A stretch of DNA of 64,000 nt from Bacteroidaceae bacterium. GTDB lineage: Bacteria; Bacteroidota; Bacteroidia; Bacteroidales; Bacteroidaceae. Position numbers and translations under genes: made by a program. Where the stretch lies: positions 1 through 64,000 of the forward strand of contig JAFYPH010000061.1 in assembly GCA_017547585.1 (NCBI GenBank), written 5' to 3'. The notes under the pieces were generated by a model. That model did not search any database. It saw only the letters and a program-made list of their open reading frames with translations, and was not told the origin of the DNA. The stretch's first letter is position 1. Each line of letters starts with the position of its first letter. This document shows, in pieces, positions 18,911 through 29,471 of the stretch.

Positions 18911-18943
18911 TTTGGCAAAAATAATAAATCTGAATTATCTTTG
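18911..18943 (+). promoter_or_regulatory. Promoter for alaS
   Basis: TTTG (18911-18914) and TATCTTTG (18936-18943) are 21 nt apart, followed by GCA. The start would be near 18950, leaving a leader of about 95 nt before alaS. Confidence 0.65.
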
Positions 18944-19045
18944 CAACTAATTGCAAACTGATTGCAAAAAACCAAGAAAAAGTAACCCGGAATTATATAA
19001 ATAATTCCAAATTACAGACAAAGAATATTAAAAAGCAATAAACAT

Positions 19046-21664
19046 ATGCTCACATCAAAAGAAATCAGAGAATCCTTCAAGGAATTTTTCAAGGAGAAAG
19101 GACACCTTATCGTGCCTTCGGCTCCTATGGTAGTAAAAGACGACCCCACGCTGATGTTCACCAACGCCGGAATGAACCAGTTTAAAGATATTATCCTGGG
19201 CAACAGCCCGGCAAAGAGCAAACGTGTGGCCGACTCGCAGAAGTGTCTGCGCGTAAGCGGTAAGCACAACGACCTAGAAGAGGTTGGTCACGACACCTAC
19301 CACCACACAATGTTTGAAATGCTCGGAAACTGGTCGTTCGGCGACTACTTCAAAGAAGAGGCAATCACATGGGCGTGGGAGTATTTGGTAGATGTACTTA
19401 AACTGAACCCCGAAATTCTTTATGCCACCGTATTCGAGGGTAGCGCAGAGGATGGACTGGAGCGCGACAACGAGGCTGCCGGTTACTGGGAGAAATATCT
19501 GCCCAAAGACCACATCATCAACGGCAACAAGAAGGACAACTTTTGGGAAATGGGCGACACAGGCCCCTGCGGTCCCTGCTCTGAAATTCACATTGACCTG
19601 CGTTCTGCCGAAGAGCGTGCACAAATAAGCGGACGCGACCTTGTGAACCACGATCACCCTCAGGTAATAGAAATATGGAACCTTGTGTTCATGCAATTCA
19701 ACCGCAAGGCCGACGGCTCTCTCGAAGGACTCCCTGCAAAGGTTATCGACACAGGAATGGGCTTCGAGCGTCTCTGCATGGCATTGCAGGGCAAGCGTTC
19801 GAACTACGACACTGACATCTTCCAGCCCATCATCAAGAAAATCAGCGAGCTTTCGGGCAAGAACTACGGCGACGACGCTTCGGTAGACGTTGCTATGCGC
19901 GTAATTGCCGACCACATACGTACAATCTCATTCTCAATCACCGACGGTCAGCTACCCTCTAACGCAAAAGCCGGCTACGTTATCCGCCGCATCTTGCGCC
20001 GTGCCGTACGATACGCATACACATTCCTGGGACAGAAGCAGGCATTTATGTACAAGCTCGTTCCCACACTCATCGAGAATATGGGCGACGCCTACCCCGA
20101 GCTTGGTGCACAGAGAGAGCTTGTAACAAAGGTAATCAAAGAGGAGGAAGAGGCATTCTTGCGCACTCTGGAGACAGGTATCCACCTTCTCGACAAAATT
20201 ATCGCCACTGCAAAAGCCGACGGCAAGCAGGAGATTAGCGGTGTCGAGGCATTCACACTCTACGACACATTCGGATTCCCCATCGACCTTACACAGCTCA
20301 TTCTGCGCGAGAATGACCTTACTGTGAACATGGCCGAGTTTGACGAGGAGATGCTCAAACAGAAGACACGCGCACGCAACGCTGCAGCCGTGGAGAATGG
20401 CGACTGGGCGAACATTGCCGAGGGCGAGAGCAAGTTCGTAGGCTACGACCTCACAGAGTGCGACACAAAGATTCTGCGCTACCGTCAGACTAAACAGAAG
20501 AACCAGACACTCTATCAGATTGTTCTTTGCGAGACACCTTTCTACGCCGAGAGCGGAGGTCAGGTGGGCGACACAGGTTACCTTATCTGTGGCGACGAGC
20601 GCATCGAGGTTATCGACACAAAGAAGGAGAACAACCTTCCCATACACATTACCAAGAAGCTGCCCGCAAACGCCGAGGCAACCTTCCGCGCCGAGGTTAA
20701 CGTTGCCAAGCGCAATGCATGCGCAGCCAACCACTCTTGTACCCACCTCCTCGACCAGGCACTGCGCGAGGTTTTGGGCACACACGTAGAGCAGAAGGGC
20801 TCGCTCGTGACACCCGAGGGCATACGTTTCGACTTCTCACACTTCCAGAAGCTGAGCAACGAAGAGATTCAGAAGGTCGAGAAGATTGTGAACGCACGCA
20901 TACGCGCAAACATCCCTTTGACCGAGCACAGAGACATTCCCATTGCCGAGGCTCAGCAGCTGGGCGCAATAGCACTCTTCGGCGAGAAATACGGCGACAG
21001 AGTACGTGTCATCCAGTTTGACAAGTCTATCGAGTTCTGCGGCGGTATCCACGTACAGGCAACCGGCAGCATAGGAATGGTGAAGATAATCTCTGAAAGT
21101 TCAGTAGCTGCAGGTGTGCGCCGTATCGAGGCAATCACAGGCGAGGCATTGGAGGAGAACATCATCAAGATGCAGGACATGATTGCCGAGATTAAGGCAC
21201 TCTTCAACAACGTCCCCAATCTGAAGGCTACCATCGTGAAGGCTATCAGCGAGAACAACGAGCTGAAAAAACAGGTCGAGGAGTATGCTCGCGAGAAGGC
21301 TGTAAGCACAAAGGACAAGCTCATGGGCGAGGTTAAGGAGAGAAAAGGCATACGCGTAATAAGCGCAATACTGCCCTTGCCCGCAAGCACCGTTAAGGAT
21401 ATTGTATTCATGCTGCGCAGCGAAATGCCCGACAACCTGCTGTGTGTAATCGGTAGCGTAAGCAACGACAAGCCCCAGCTCACAATTTCGGCTAGTGGCG
21501 ACCTTGTAGAGGCAGGTATCAACGCCGGCAAGCTCGTAGGTCAGGCAGCTAAAGAGATGCAGGGCGGCGGTGGCGGCCAGACTCACTTCGCAACTGCAGG
21601 CGGAAAGAACGTCGAAGGCCTTAAGAACGCAATGGAAAAGGTATTCGAACTTGCAGAGCTTTAA
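19046..21664 (+). CDS. alaS: Alanyl-tRNA synthetase
   Basis: An 872-residue class II synthetase, full length. The N-terminal catalytic core has [11 protein letters not shown] and [13 protein letters not shown]. The editing domain keeps the zinc-binding residues in [17 protein letters not shown] and [11 protein letters not shown]. The C-Ala/DHHA1 region ends with [14 protein letters not shown]. It is flanked by its own promoter and a strong hairpin, so it is probably monocistronic. Confidence 0.98.
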   Translation: MLTSKEIRESFKEFFKEKGHLIVPSAPMVVKDDPTLMFTNAGMNQFKDIILGNSPAKSKRVADSQKCLRVSGKHNDLEEVGHDTYHHTMFEMLGNWSFGDYFKEEAITWAWEYLVDVLKLNPEILYATVFEGSAEDGLERDNEAAGYWEKYLPKDHIINGNKKDNFWEMGDTGPCGPCSEIHIDLRSAEERAQISGRDLVNHDHPQVIEIWNLVFMQFNRKADGSLEGLPAKVIDTGMGFERLCMALQGKRSNYDTDIFQPIIKKISELSGKNYGDDASVDVAMRVIADHIRTISFSITDGQLPSNAKAGYVIRRILRRAVRYAYTFLGQKQAFMYKLVPTLIENMGDAYPELGAQRELVTKVIKEEEEAFLRTLETGIHLLDKIIATAKADGKQEISGVEAFTLYDTFGFPIDLTQLILRENDLTVNMAEFDEEMLKQKTRARNAAAVENGDWANIAEGESKFVGYDLTECDTKILRYRQTKQKNQTLYQIVLCETPFYAESGGQVGDTGYLICGDERIEVIDTKKENNLPIHITKKLPANAEATFRAEVNVAKRNACAANHSCTHLLDQALREVLGTHVEQKGSLVTPEGIRFDFSHFQKLSNEEIQKVEKIVNARIRANIPLTEHRDIPIAEAQQLGAIALFGEKYGDRVRVIQFDKSIEFCGGIHVQATGSIGMVKIISESSVAAGVRRIEAITGEALEENIIKMQDMIAEIKALFNNVPNLKATIVKAISENNELKKQVEEYAREKAVSTKDKLMGEVKERKGIRVISAILPLPASTVKDIVFMLRSEMPDNLLCVIGSVSNDKPQLTISASGDLVEAGINAGKLVGQAAKEMQGGGGGQTHFATAGGKNVEGLKNAMEKVFELAEL

Positions 21665-21686
21665 TATCCATTAAAGGACTCAATAA

Positions 21687-21724
21687 AGTAATCGCTCCGA
21701 AGAATAAACTTCGGAGCGATTACT
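21687..21724 (+). terminator. Terminator after alaS
   Basis: A perfect 16-bp stem (21687-21702 with 21709-21724) with loop AATAAA, 23 nt after the alaS stop. The T-run on the plus strand is short (CTTTAT). It may also serve the Sel1 gene coming from the other side. Confidence 0.75.
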
Positions 21725-21760
21725 CTTTATATAAACACACATTCTGAATATCTGAAATTA

Positions 21761-22252
21761 TCAATCAACACCCAATGCCTTCAATCTATTCTTTGCACTT
21801 TCATGGCCCTGCTCGGCTGCCTTGCGGTACCATTTGAAAGCTTCATTCAAATCTTTATCGACACCACGACCATTTTCATAGCAACGACCCAAAAAATTTT
21901 GCGCATAAGCATCTCCCTGCTCGGCTGCCAAGAGCCACCACTTGACTGCTTCGCTAAAATCTTTATCGACACCATTACCAAAATAGTAGCATTCGCCCAA
22001 GCCATATTGCGCGTCGGCATTTCCCTGCTTAGCTGCCAAAAGCCACCATTTAAAAGCCTTGTTGTAATCCTGCTTATGTCCACCATATCTTCCTGCACCG
22101 GTGCGACCTGTATAGTATCTCTTCCCAAGTTCATATTGAGCCGCTGCATCATTTTTGTTCGCAGCCTCATTGTAGACAGGATACTCTATGATGTAAAATC
22201 TGCAGATAAGAGCAAATGCTATTAGAAGCAAAAATTTTATTACATGTTTCAT
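21761..22252 (-). CDS. Sel1-like repeat protein, exported
   Basis: A 163-residue protein with an N-terminal hydrophobic segment (IKFLLLIAFALICRFYII) and three Sel1/TPR-like repeats of about 36 residues: AQYELGKRYYTG, AQYGLGECYYFGNGVDKDFSEAVKWW, and AQNFLGRCYENGRGVDKDLNEAFKWYRKAAEQG. Such solenoids bind other proteins. The repeats are alike at the DNA level too, which suggests recent duplication. Codon use is more AT-rich than its neighbours, a possible sign of transfer. Function unknown. Confidence 0.85.
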   Translation of the reverse strand: MKHVIKFLLLIAFALICRFYIIEYPVYNEAANKNDAAAQYELGKRYYTGRTGAGRYGGHKQDYNKAFKWWLLAAKQGNADAQYGLGECYYFGNGVDKDFSEAVKWWLLAAEQGDAYAQNFLGRCYENGRGVDKDLNEAFKWYRKAAEQGHESAKNRLKALGVD

Positions 22253-22295
22253 AAAACACGTCTCATATAATTATTTTTTCAAATTGTACCCTTTG

Positions 22296-22338
22296 AAAAA
22301 AGAGACTGCGCCAAAATATCACATTTTTGCGCAGCCTC
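22296..22338 (-). terminator. Terminator of the EF-G paralog
   Basis: On the minus strand GAGGCTGCGC and GCGCAGTCTC pair (22329-22338 with 22302-22311, one G-T) and are followed by a run of six T. It begins about 25 nt after the stop of the gene. Confidence 0.75.
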
Positions 22339-22362
22339 ACAATCAAATATTATCAGAAAAAA

Positions 22363-24516
22363 TTATTCTTCTTCCTTAATTGAGAACTCCTTAATCAGCT
22401 TCTCCTGAACATCTGTGGGAACAAGTTCGTAAGAAGAGAAAGACATTATGAACGATGCACGACCACCGGTGAGTGAACTGAGGGCTGTTGAGTAAGATGA
22501 CATCTCTTTCAAAGGCACTTTAGCCGAGAGTTTCTCGTAACCATTCTCGCTGCTCATTCCCATGATGAGACCGCGGCGTCCCTGAAGGTCGCTCATTACG
22601 TCACCCATCTTGTCCGAGGGAACGAATACCTCAACATCGTAAACAGGCTCAAGAATCTTGGGAGCAGCCGAACGGAAGGCCTCGCTGAATGCGTTGCGTC
22701 CTGCAAGCATGAACGAGATTTCATTTGAGTCTACCGGGTGCATCTTTCCGTCGTAAACGATTACTCTTACGTCGCGTGCATAAGAACCGGTGAGGGGACC
22801 CTGCTCCATTCTCTCCATTACTCCCTTAAGGATTGCGGGCATGAAACGTGCGTCGATAGCACCGCCGACAACGCTGTTCACAAATACCAGCTTGCCACCC
22901 CAATCGAGCTTAATCTCTTCTGTTCCACGAGGAGTAATCTTGAACTCCTGACCGTTGAAGCGGTAAACGTCGGGCATAGGAACACCCTCTTCGTAGGGCT
23001 CTACAATCATGTGCACTTCACCAAACTGACCGGCACCACCCGACTGTTTCTTGTGACGATAGTCGGCACGCGCAGCCTTTGTGATTGTCTCGCGGTAGGG
23101 AATCTTAGGTTCTTCGTACTTAACAAGCATCTTCTCTACGTTAACGAGACGCCACTGCAATGTGCGCAAGTGGAACTCACCCTGACCATAAACGATAGTC
23201 TGACGGAGCTCTTTCGACTGAACAACCACCCATGTGGGATCCTCCTCGTGCATGCGGTTGAGCACCTGCATGAGTTTCTCCATGTCTGACTCTTTCTGGG
23301 GCTTGATTGCGCGAGAATATTTCGATGCGGGATATTTTACAAGTGAGAAGCTGTTGTTTGAATCCTTGTCGTTGAGAGTGTTACCGATTTTGATATCTTT
23401 CAGTTTCACTGTACAACCGAGGTCACCAGCCTTGAGCTCGTCCACCTGAACGCGGTTGGCACCTGCGCAGCAGAAGATCTGCGAAATGCGCTCTTTCGAG
23501 CCACGGTCGGCATTTACAAGGTCGGCACCGGTCTTCAGTGTACCGCTCATCACCTTGAAGTAGTTAACCTCACCAATGTGGGGCTCTACAGAGGTCTTGA
23601 AGAAGAAGATAGATGTGGGAGCCTCGCTGTTGTAGGGAACAACCTCACCCTCTGAATTCACGGGCTGGGGCATGTCATCAACCTCGGGAGCCACGTTAGA
23701 GAGGAATTCGAGCAGACGGCTCACTGCAACGTCGGTACCTGCCGAACAGCATAGAACGGGGTAAACGCTACCTGTAGAGAGACCCATGCGGGCACCTACG
23801 CGGATGTCATCCTTGTCGAGGTCGGAATCCTCGAAATATTTGTCCATAAGCTCCTCTTTGTTCTCGGCAGCCATTTCCACAAGTTTCATGTGGAGGTCGA
23901 TAGCCTTGTCGAGCTCGGCAACGGGAATATCCTCTTCAATGGGTGCCTCACCTTCGGCTGTCCATGTAAGTTTCTTCATCAAAAGAACGTCGATGATAGA
24001 CTTGAAGCCGGGGCCTGTCTCAAGAGGATACTGCACGGGGCACACTTTGGGGCCGTAGATTGTCTGCAGTTGGTCGATAACCATGTCATAATCACATTTT
24101 TCATGATCCACCTGGTTGACAACAAACATCATGGGCTTGTTCATCTTCTTGATGTAGCGGAAACAGTTCTGTGTACCAACCTCGACACCATACTGACCAT
24201 TGATGACCATCATTGCGAGGTCGGCAACAGTCATGGCCGAAACGGCGCTACCTGCAAAGTCATCTGCACCCGGACAGTCGATAAGATTGAGTTTCTTTCC
24301 GTTCTGCTCAACCTGGAAGACTGTTGAGAATACAGAGTATCCGTACTCCTGCTCTACAGGAAAATAGTCGCTTACGGTATTTTTCGCAGCGACTGTACCT
24401 CTACGTTTTATAATACCACTCTCAAAGAGGATAGCCTCTGTGAGGGTGGTTTTACCGGCGCCTGAACATCCTACGATTGCGATGTTCTTAATTTCGTTAG
24501 TCTGATAGGTTTTCAT
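22363..24516 (-). CDS. EF-G paralog with altered GTPase site (EF-G2 type)
   Basis: A 717-residue elongation factor G homologue with all five domains. The G domain is unusual: the P-loop is GCSGAGKTT rather than GHIDAGKTT, and the switch II motif is DCPGADDF, where the catalytic His of DTPGHVDF is Ala. A ribosome-translocating paralog, EF-G2, lacking GTPase activity and needed for gut colonisation, is known in Bacteroides thetaiotaomicron; this gene fits that class. Domain IV is intact (HKKQSGGAGQFGEVH), so ribosome binding is likely. It has its own terminator and is divergent from hemW. It is not the main EF-G, which should be elsewhere. Confidence 0.88.
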   Translation of the reverse strand: MKTYQTNEIKNIAIVGCSGAGKTTLTEAILFESGIIKRRGTVAAKNTVSDYFPVEQEYGYSVFSTVFQVEQNGKKLNLIDCPGADDFAGSAVSAMTVADLAMMVINGQYGVEVGTQNCFRYIKKMNKPMMFVVNQVDHEKCDYDMVIDQLQTIYGPKVCPVQYPLETGPGFKSIIDVLLMKKLTWTAEGEAPIEEDIPVAELDKAIDLHMKLVEMAAENKEELMDKYFEDSDLDKDDIRVGARMGLSTGSVYPVLCCSAGTDVAVSRLLEFLSNVAPEVDDMPQPVNSEGEVVPYNSEAPTSIFFFKTSVEPHIGEVNYFKVMSGTLKTGADLVNADRGSKERISQIFCCAGANRVQVDELKAGDLGCTVKLKDIKIGNTLNDKDSNNSFSLVKYPASKYSRAIKPQKESDMEKLMQVLNRMHEEDPTWVVVQSKELRQTIVYGQGEFHLRTLQWRLVNVEKMLVKYEEPKIPYRETITKAARADYRHKKQSGGAGQFGEVHMIVEPYEEGVPMPDVYRFNGQEFKITPRGTEEIKLDWGGKLVFVNSVVGGAIDARFMPAILKGVMERMEQGPLTGSYARDVRVIVYDGKMHPVDSNEISFMLAGRNAFSEAFRSAAPKILEPVYDVEVFVPSDKMGDVMSDLQGRRGLIMGMSSENGYEKLSAKVPLKEMSSYSTALSSLTGGRASFIMSFSSYELVPTDVQEKLIKEFSIKEEE

Positions 24517-24637
24517 ATTTCTATTATTTTTGCTTTAAAAGTAAGACTAAATAAATAATTTTGCCACCAATGTAGGGAAAAATAAAGAAATAAGCAACTA
24601 CATTGCACAACTTTTTTAATATATGACAAAAATATTT

Positions 24638-24645
24638 TAATTTTG
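24638..24645 (+). promoter_or_regulatory. Possible promoter -7 box for hemW
   Basis: TAATTTTG fits TAnnTTTG and lies 22 nt before hemW. The surrounding 151-nt gap is very A/T rich, so chance matches are likely; no good -33 box. Confidence 0.35.
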
Positions 24646-24667
24646 TCAGCAAATTGTACGTCGAAGT

Positions 24668-25798
24668 ATGGCAGGTATATACATTCACATTCCATTTTGT
24701 AAGCAGCGTTGCAGATACTGCAGTTTTTTTTCTTCTACCAACGAGGAGAAAAAGAGGGAATATATTGATGCTCTTTGTAAAGAATTGCGCATGCGCAAAA
24801 ATTACACGGAGAGCAACGTCGATACTATATATATAGGAGGAGGAACACCCTCGACACTGCAAAAAGATGATTTTGAGAAAATTTTCGCCACAATTGGAGA
24901 GAATTTCTGCGTAAAAGAGAGTGCGGAGATTACTTTGGAGGCCAACCCCGACGACCTTTCGCGCGACTATCTTGCCATGCTGCGCAGCCTGCCGTTCAAC
25001 CGTCTGAGCATGGGAGTGCAGAGTTTCGACGACGCGCTTCTGAAGATGCTGGGACGTCGCCACGACTCGGCGCGAGCGAAGGAGGCTTTCGGCGACGCAC
25101 GCGCCGCAGGCTTCGACAACATAAGTATAGACCTGATGTTTGCGCTGCCCGGCTCCACTCCCGAAAGCTGGAGCAACGACCTTGAAAATGCCATTGAGCT
25201 GCGCCCCGAGCACATTTCGGCCTATAATCTCACCTATGAGGAGGGCACCGCACTCTACAAGGCTGCTCAGAGTGGCAGCATCGTCCCGCTCGACGAAGAG
25301 GGTAATCTGCAGCAGTTCACCATGCTCATTGAGGCTCTCGAAGCTGCCGGCTACTGCCATTATGAGATTTCGAACTTTGCCCGTCCGGGGCGCGAGAGCC
25401 GACACAATAGCAGCTATTGGCACAATATGCCCTATCTTGGCTGCGGCGCTGCGGGCCACTCATACGATGGTGTTTCGCGTCAATGGAACGTCGCAGACAT
25501 TGCACTATATATAAGAGGTATAAAGGATGGCGCGCCCGACTACGAGATTGAGAAGCTGACGGAGAGCGAGCGTTACAATGATGCGGTGCTCACCCGTCTG
25601 AGGACGCGCGACGGACTGCCGCTCGGCTGGTTCAGAGAGAATTTCCAGGAAAAGTATGTAGAATATATGCTGAGCGCAGCAGCCGCTCACATTGAGCGCG
25701 GCACGCTGACACACACAGACAACAATAGCATCAGACTCACGAAAAAGGGCATTTTCATAAGCGATGCTATCATGCGCGACCTTATTTTTGTAGAGTAA
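24668..25798 (+). CDS. hemW: Heme chaperone HemW (radical SAM)
   Basis: A 376-residue radical SAM protein of the HemW group, which carries heme and is related to coproporphyrinogen dehydrogenase HemN. The cluster motif CKQRCRYC is near residue 12, and the next residue is Ser-Phe as in HemW rather than HemN. Other blocks are YIGGGTPSTL, EANPDDL, LSMGVQSFDD and the C-terminal domain DGVSRQWN. It converges on hpt with a 24-nt gap. Confidence 0.93.
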   Translation: MAGIYIHIPFCKQRCRYCSFFSSTNEEKKREYIDALCKELRMRKNYTESNVDTIYIGGGTPSTLQKDDFEKIFATIGENFCVKESAEITLEANPDDLSRDYLAMLRSLPFNRLSMGVQSFDDALLKMLGRRHDSARAKEAFGDARAAGFDNISIDLMFALPGSTPESWSNDLENAIELRPEHISAYNLTYEEGTALYKAAQSGSIVPLDEEGNLQQFTMLIEALEAAGYCHYEISNFARPGRESRHNSSYWHNMPYLGCGAAGHSYDGVSRQWNVADIALYIRGIKDGAPDYEIEKLTESERYNDAVLTRLRTRDGLPLGWFRENFQEKYVEYMLSAAAAHIERGTLTHTDNNSIRLTKKGIFISDAIMRDLIFVE

Positions 25799-25822
25799 TC
25801 TGCGGCCGCTCGTTGTTTGCCG

Positions 25823-26359
25823 TTACTCGCAGACGCGGTAAATATCGGGAAGGTTGCGACCCTCTTGGTCGTAGTCGAGGCCGTAGCCGACGATAAAGTC
25901 GTTTGCAATGTCGAAGCAGCGGTAGTGGATGTCGAGCTCTACCTGCAGGTTGCCGGGCTTCACGAAGAGCGACGCCACGCGAACGTCGGCAGGATTTTTC
26001 TCGCCAAGCATACGCAACATTTCGCGCATGGTGATTCCCGAGTCTATAATATCTTCGACAACAACCAGTGTGCGGCCCTCAATATTCTCGTTGAGACCGA
26101 TGAGCTCTTTCACTTTACCCGTAGAGCTTGTACCCTCGTACGAAGAGACGCGCACGAAGCTGACCTCACAAGGAATCTCAATTTCGCGCAGAAGGTCGGC
26201 AGCGAACATAAATGCGCCATTCAGCACCACAAGGAAAAGAGGTTTTTTACCTGCAAGATCTTTATTGATGGCAGCCGCCACATGCTTCACCTGCTCTTTA
26301 ATTTTCTCACTTGGAATATCCAACGAAAATCTTCTGTCGCCTACCTGAACAGTTTTCAT
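25823..26359 (-). CDS. hpt: Hypoxanthine phosphoribosyltransferase
   Basis: A 178-residue purine salvage enzyme that makes IMP or GMP from base and PRPP. The PRPP-binding loop is LVVVEDIIDSGITM, and the flexible loop SSYEGTSSTG precedes it. The longer frame begins upstream, but ATG 26359 (MKTVQVGDRRF) matches the family N-terminus and leaves 35 nt after the flavoprotein gene, so I chose it. It ends a minus-strand series. Confidence 0.95.
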   Translation of the reverse strand: MKTVQVGDRRFSLDIPSEKIKEQVKHVAAAINKDLAGKKPLFLVVLNGAFMFAADLLREIEIPCEVSFVRVSSYEGTSSTGKVKELIGLNENIEGRTLVVVEDIIDSGITMREMLRMLGEKNPADVRVASLFVKPGNLQVELDIHYRCFDIANDFIVGYGLDYDQEGRNLPDIYRVCE

Positions 26360-26394
26360 AGTTATTTTGCTTATTTTGTGTTTATGTTTTTCCT

Positions 26395-27993
26395 TTATAT
26401 ACTTTTGCAATAGGCAACGGCAGCCTCGGCGCAACGCTCGCCATCGACGGCAGCCGACACGATGCCTCCTGCATAGCCGGCACCCTCGCCGCAGGGGAAA
26501 AGCCCCGCAAGAGTCAAATGCTGCAGAGTGTCGTTGCTGCGTACGATGCGTACGGGAGCCGATGTTCGTGTCTCGACACCTATCACCGCAGCCTCGTTAG
26601 TGAGGAAGCCGCGTGCCGATCGTCCGAAGACCTCGAAACCGCGACGCAGACGCGAAGCGATGAACTGCGGCATCCAGAAGTGCATGGGCGACGACAGAAG
26701 GCCGGGAGCATAGGTGCTCGACGGAAGGTCGTAGCTGAGCTTGCCCTTAACAAAATCGGCCATTCGCTGCGCAGGCGCAGTCTGACGGCGGTTGCCCATT
26801 ATCCAGCAGAGGCGCTCCAGCGATTCCTGGAAGGCCATCATGCGCAGCGGTGAGTCGGGAGCGACCGTAACACTATCCTCGCAATCAATCTGAAGGTCGG
26901 GGTGCGCAAGGTCGTCGCTGTTAATCTGCACCACCATTCCCGAATTACTCCAACGGCCGCCACGATTCGAGGGTGACATTCCGTTCACCAGCAGTTGGTT
27001 GTCGGCAGTCGCCGAGGGGATTACCACTCCACCGGGACACATGCAGAAGCTGTACACTCCGCGCTCTTCGACCTGCGCAGTGTAGGAGTATTCGGCTGCG
27101 GGAAGATATTTTCCGCGACCGGCGGGATTGTGGTACTGTATGCGGTCGATGAGTTCCGACGGATGCTCCAGACGGACACCAACGGCAATACCCTTTGCCT
27201 CGATGGCAATGTTGCTCGCGTGCAACGAACGATAGACGTCGCGCGCCGAGTGTCCGGTGGCAAGAATCACAGCATCGGCAAGAATCTCGCCCTTATCTGT
27301 GCGGACTCCGGCAACCTTTCCACCCGCAACAAGAATCTCTTCCATGCGAGTCTCGAAACGCACCTCGCCGCCACACTCTATTATGCGGTTGCGCATATTC
27401 TCTATCACACGCGGCAGTTTGTCGGTACCAATGTGCGGATGCGCATCCGATAGGATGGCAGTGCTTGCACCATGCTGGCAGAATACATTGAGGATTCCCT
27501 CGATGTTTCCGCGTTTCTTGCTACGTGTGTATAATTTTCCATCGGAGTAGGCACCCGCTCCACCCTCGCCGAAACAGTAGTTCGACTCGGGATTCACCTT
27601 GTGCTCGCGCGAGATTGCCGCAACATCCAACTTACGGGTGCGGACATCCTTTCCACGCTCGACCACTATGGGGCGCATACGCAGTTCTATAAGTTTCAGC
27701 GCCGCGAAGAGTCCGGCAGGGCCGGCACCCACTACAACCACTGCGGGGCAATTCTCTACATTGCCATACTCGCGGCTCGTGTACTCGTCAACGGGCGGCT
27801 GTTCGTGTATAAATACCCTGATTGTGAGATTCACATATATTGTACGCTGGCGTGCATCGATGCTGCGACGCAGCACACGCACGGCGGTAATAGTCCTCGC
27901 ATCGAGCCCTTTAAGCTGTGCAATATACTTTTTTATCGCCTGCTCGCTGGCAGCAATATGCGGCTCTACTCTTATCTGATATTCATTTACCAT
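26395..27993 (-). CDS. NAD(P)/FAD-dependent oxidoreductase
   Basis: A 532-residue flavoprotein. The FAD-binding Rossmann motif is VVVGAGPAGLFAALKL at about 87-102. A short N-terminal domain (about 1-80) precedes it, and ATGHSARDVY and the C-terminal PCGEGAGYAGGI are the later dinucleotide-binding motifs. It belongs to the widespread uncharacterised FAD-dependent dehydrogenase group (COG2509). The substrate is unknown. It follows radA by 17 nt on the same strand. Confidence 0.88.
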   Translation of the reverse strand: MVNEYQIRVEPHIAASEQAIKKYIAQLKGLDARTITAVRVLRRSIDARQRTIYVNLTIRVFIHEQPPVDEYTSREYGNVENCPAVVVVGAGPAGLFAALKLIELRMRPIVVERGKDVRTRKLDVAAISREHKVNPESNYCFGEGGAGAYSDGKLYTRSKKRGNIEGILNVFCQHGASTAILSDAHPHIGTDKLPRVIENMRNRIIECGGEVRFETRMEEILVAGGKVAGVRTDKGEILADAVILATGHSARDVYRSLHASNIAIEAKGIAVGVRLEHPSELIDRIQYHNPAGRGKYLPAAEYSYTAQVEERGVYSFCMCPGGVVIPSATADNQLLVNGMSPSNRGGRWSNSGMVVQINSDDLAHPDLQIDCEDSVTVAPDSPLRMMAFQESLERLCWIMGNRRQTAPAQRMADFVKGKLSYDLPSSTYAPGLLSSPMHFWMPQFIASRLRRGFEVFGRSARGFLTNEAAVIGVETRTSAPVRIVRSNDTLQHLTLAGLFPCGEGAGYAGGIVSAAVDGERCAEAAVAYCKSI

Positions 27994-28010
27994 CGTTAAA
28001 AAGATTCTCG

Positions 28011-29375
28011 TTATCCGAAAATGTATCTGAATGCCTCCTCTACCTTGCTCACGGCCTTAATCTCTATCGAGAATTTCGAAAGGTCGAGGCGTTTGGTGTT
28101 CGTACGGGGGATTATTATCTGCTTGAAACCCAATTTCTCGGCCTCGGAGATGCGCTGCTCTATGCGGTTGATGGGGCGTATTTCGCCCGAGAGGCCAACC
28201 TCGCCTGCCATGCACACGGTGGCGTCAATCTCTACATCCATATTGCTCGAAAGAATGGCGCTGATTACCGAAAGGTCTATTGCCGGATCGTTCACGCGAA
28301 GGCCGCCGGCGATGTTCAAAAAGACATCCTTTTGGGCAAGCTTGAAGCCCACGCGCTTTTCGAGCACTGCAAGCAACATATTCATGCGTCGCGTGTCGAA
28401 GCCCGTTGCTGAGCGCTGCGGTGTTCCGTAGGCGGCGGTACTCACAAGAGCCTGCACCTCGATGAGGAAGGGGCTGACACCCTCGATGGCCGCAGCAATG
28501 GCAATGCCGCTCATGCCCTGATGGCGGTCGCTGAGCAGCAGCTCCGATGGATTTTCTACCTGACGCAACCCCTCGCGGCGCATTTCGTAGATGCCCATTT
28601 CGGCCGTGCTTCCGAAGCGGTTCTTTATGGAGCGCAGCACACGATAAATATAGTGCTGGTCGCCCTCGAACTGCAGGACAACATCGACAATGTGTTCAAG
28701 AATTTTGGGGCCGGCGATTGCGCCCTCTTTTGTTATATGGCCGATGAGCACTATGGGAGTGTTGCTCTCCTTTGCATACTTCAGCAACATTGCCGTACAC
28801 TCGCGTATCTGCGCCACGCTTCCGGGCGAAGAGTCGACAGCCTCGCTGCTCATCGTCTGTATGGAGTCTATTATTATAAGTTCGGGCGAGCACTCTTTTA
28901 TATGCTCAAAGATTGTTTCGAGACGAGTCTCGCACACAATCATGCAGTTGGACTTTAAATACTCTATGCGTTCGGCGCGCAATTTTATCTGCTGCACGCT
29001 CTCCTCGCCCGACACATAAAGTACGCGTCTGTCGCCCAAGCGCAGCACCGTCTGCAGCACAAGGGTGGACTTTCCTATTCCCGGCTCGCCACCGAGCAGC
29101 ACCAGCGAGCCCGGCACAAGGCCACCACCCAACACTCGGTTGAGTTCTTTGTCGTGGGTGTCGATGCGGGGCAGTTCATCGGTGGAAACCTCGTCGATGA
29201 GCACCGGACGCGCCGAGCCGCCACCGCCGGGGAGCGCAGCATGCACTGCACTATCCTTGCGTATACTCTTTTCGACGAAACTGTTCCATGCGCCACACGC
29301 AGGACACTTTCCCGCCCATTTGGGAGAATCGTATCCGCACTCGTTGCAGAGAAAGACTTTTTTATCCTTTGCCAT
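28011..29375 (-). CDS. radA: DNA repair protein RadA
   Basis: A 454-residue branch-migration helicase in recombination. The N-terminal zinc finger is CNECG...CPACG, the RecA-like ATPase has Walker A GGEPGIGKSTL, the RadA-specific motif is KNRFGST, and the C-terminal half is a Lon-protease-like domain (SGEIRPINRIEQRI). ATG 29375 (MAKDKKVFLC) is chosen over the longer frame because it fits the family start just before the zinc finger. Confidence 0.96.
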   Translation of the reverse strand: MAKDKKVFLCNECGYDSPKWAGKCPACGAWNSFVEKSIRKDSAVHAALPGGGGSARPVLIDEVSTDELPRIDTHDKELNRVLGGGLVPGSLVLLGGEPGIGKSTLVLQTVLRLGDRRVLYVSGEESVQQIKLRAERIEYLKSNCMIVCETRLETIFEHIKECSPELIIIDSIQTMSSEAVDSSPGSVAQIRECTAMLLKYAKESNTPIVLIGHITKEGAIAGPKILEHIVDVVLQFEGDQHYIYRVLRSIKNRFGSTAEMGIYEMRREGLRQVENPSELLLSDRHQGMSGIAIAAAIEGVSPFLIEVQALVSTAAYGTPQRSATGFDTRRMNMLLAVLEKRVGFKLAQKDVFLNIAGGLRVNDPAIDLSVISAILSSNMDVEIDATVCMAGEVGLSGEIRPINRIEQRISEAEKLGFKQIIIPRTNTKRLDLSKFSIEIKAVSKVEEAFRYIFG

Positions 29376-29471
29376 CTGACGTTTATTGATATTTGGTAAC
29401 CGATTGCGAAGATAATGCAATATGGTTAAAATTGCAATAAATTATACAATGGAGTTACGTTTCGCGCCATT

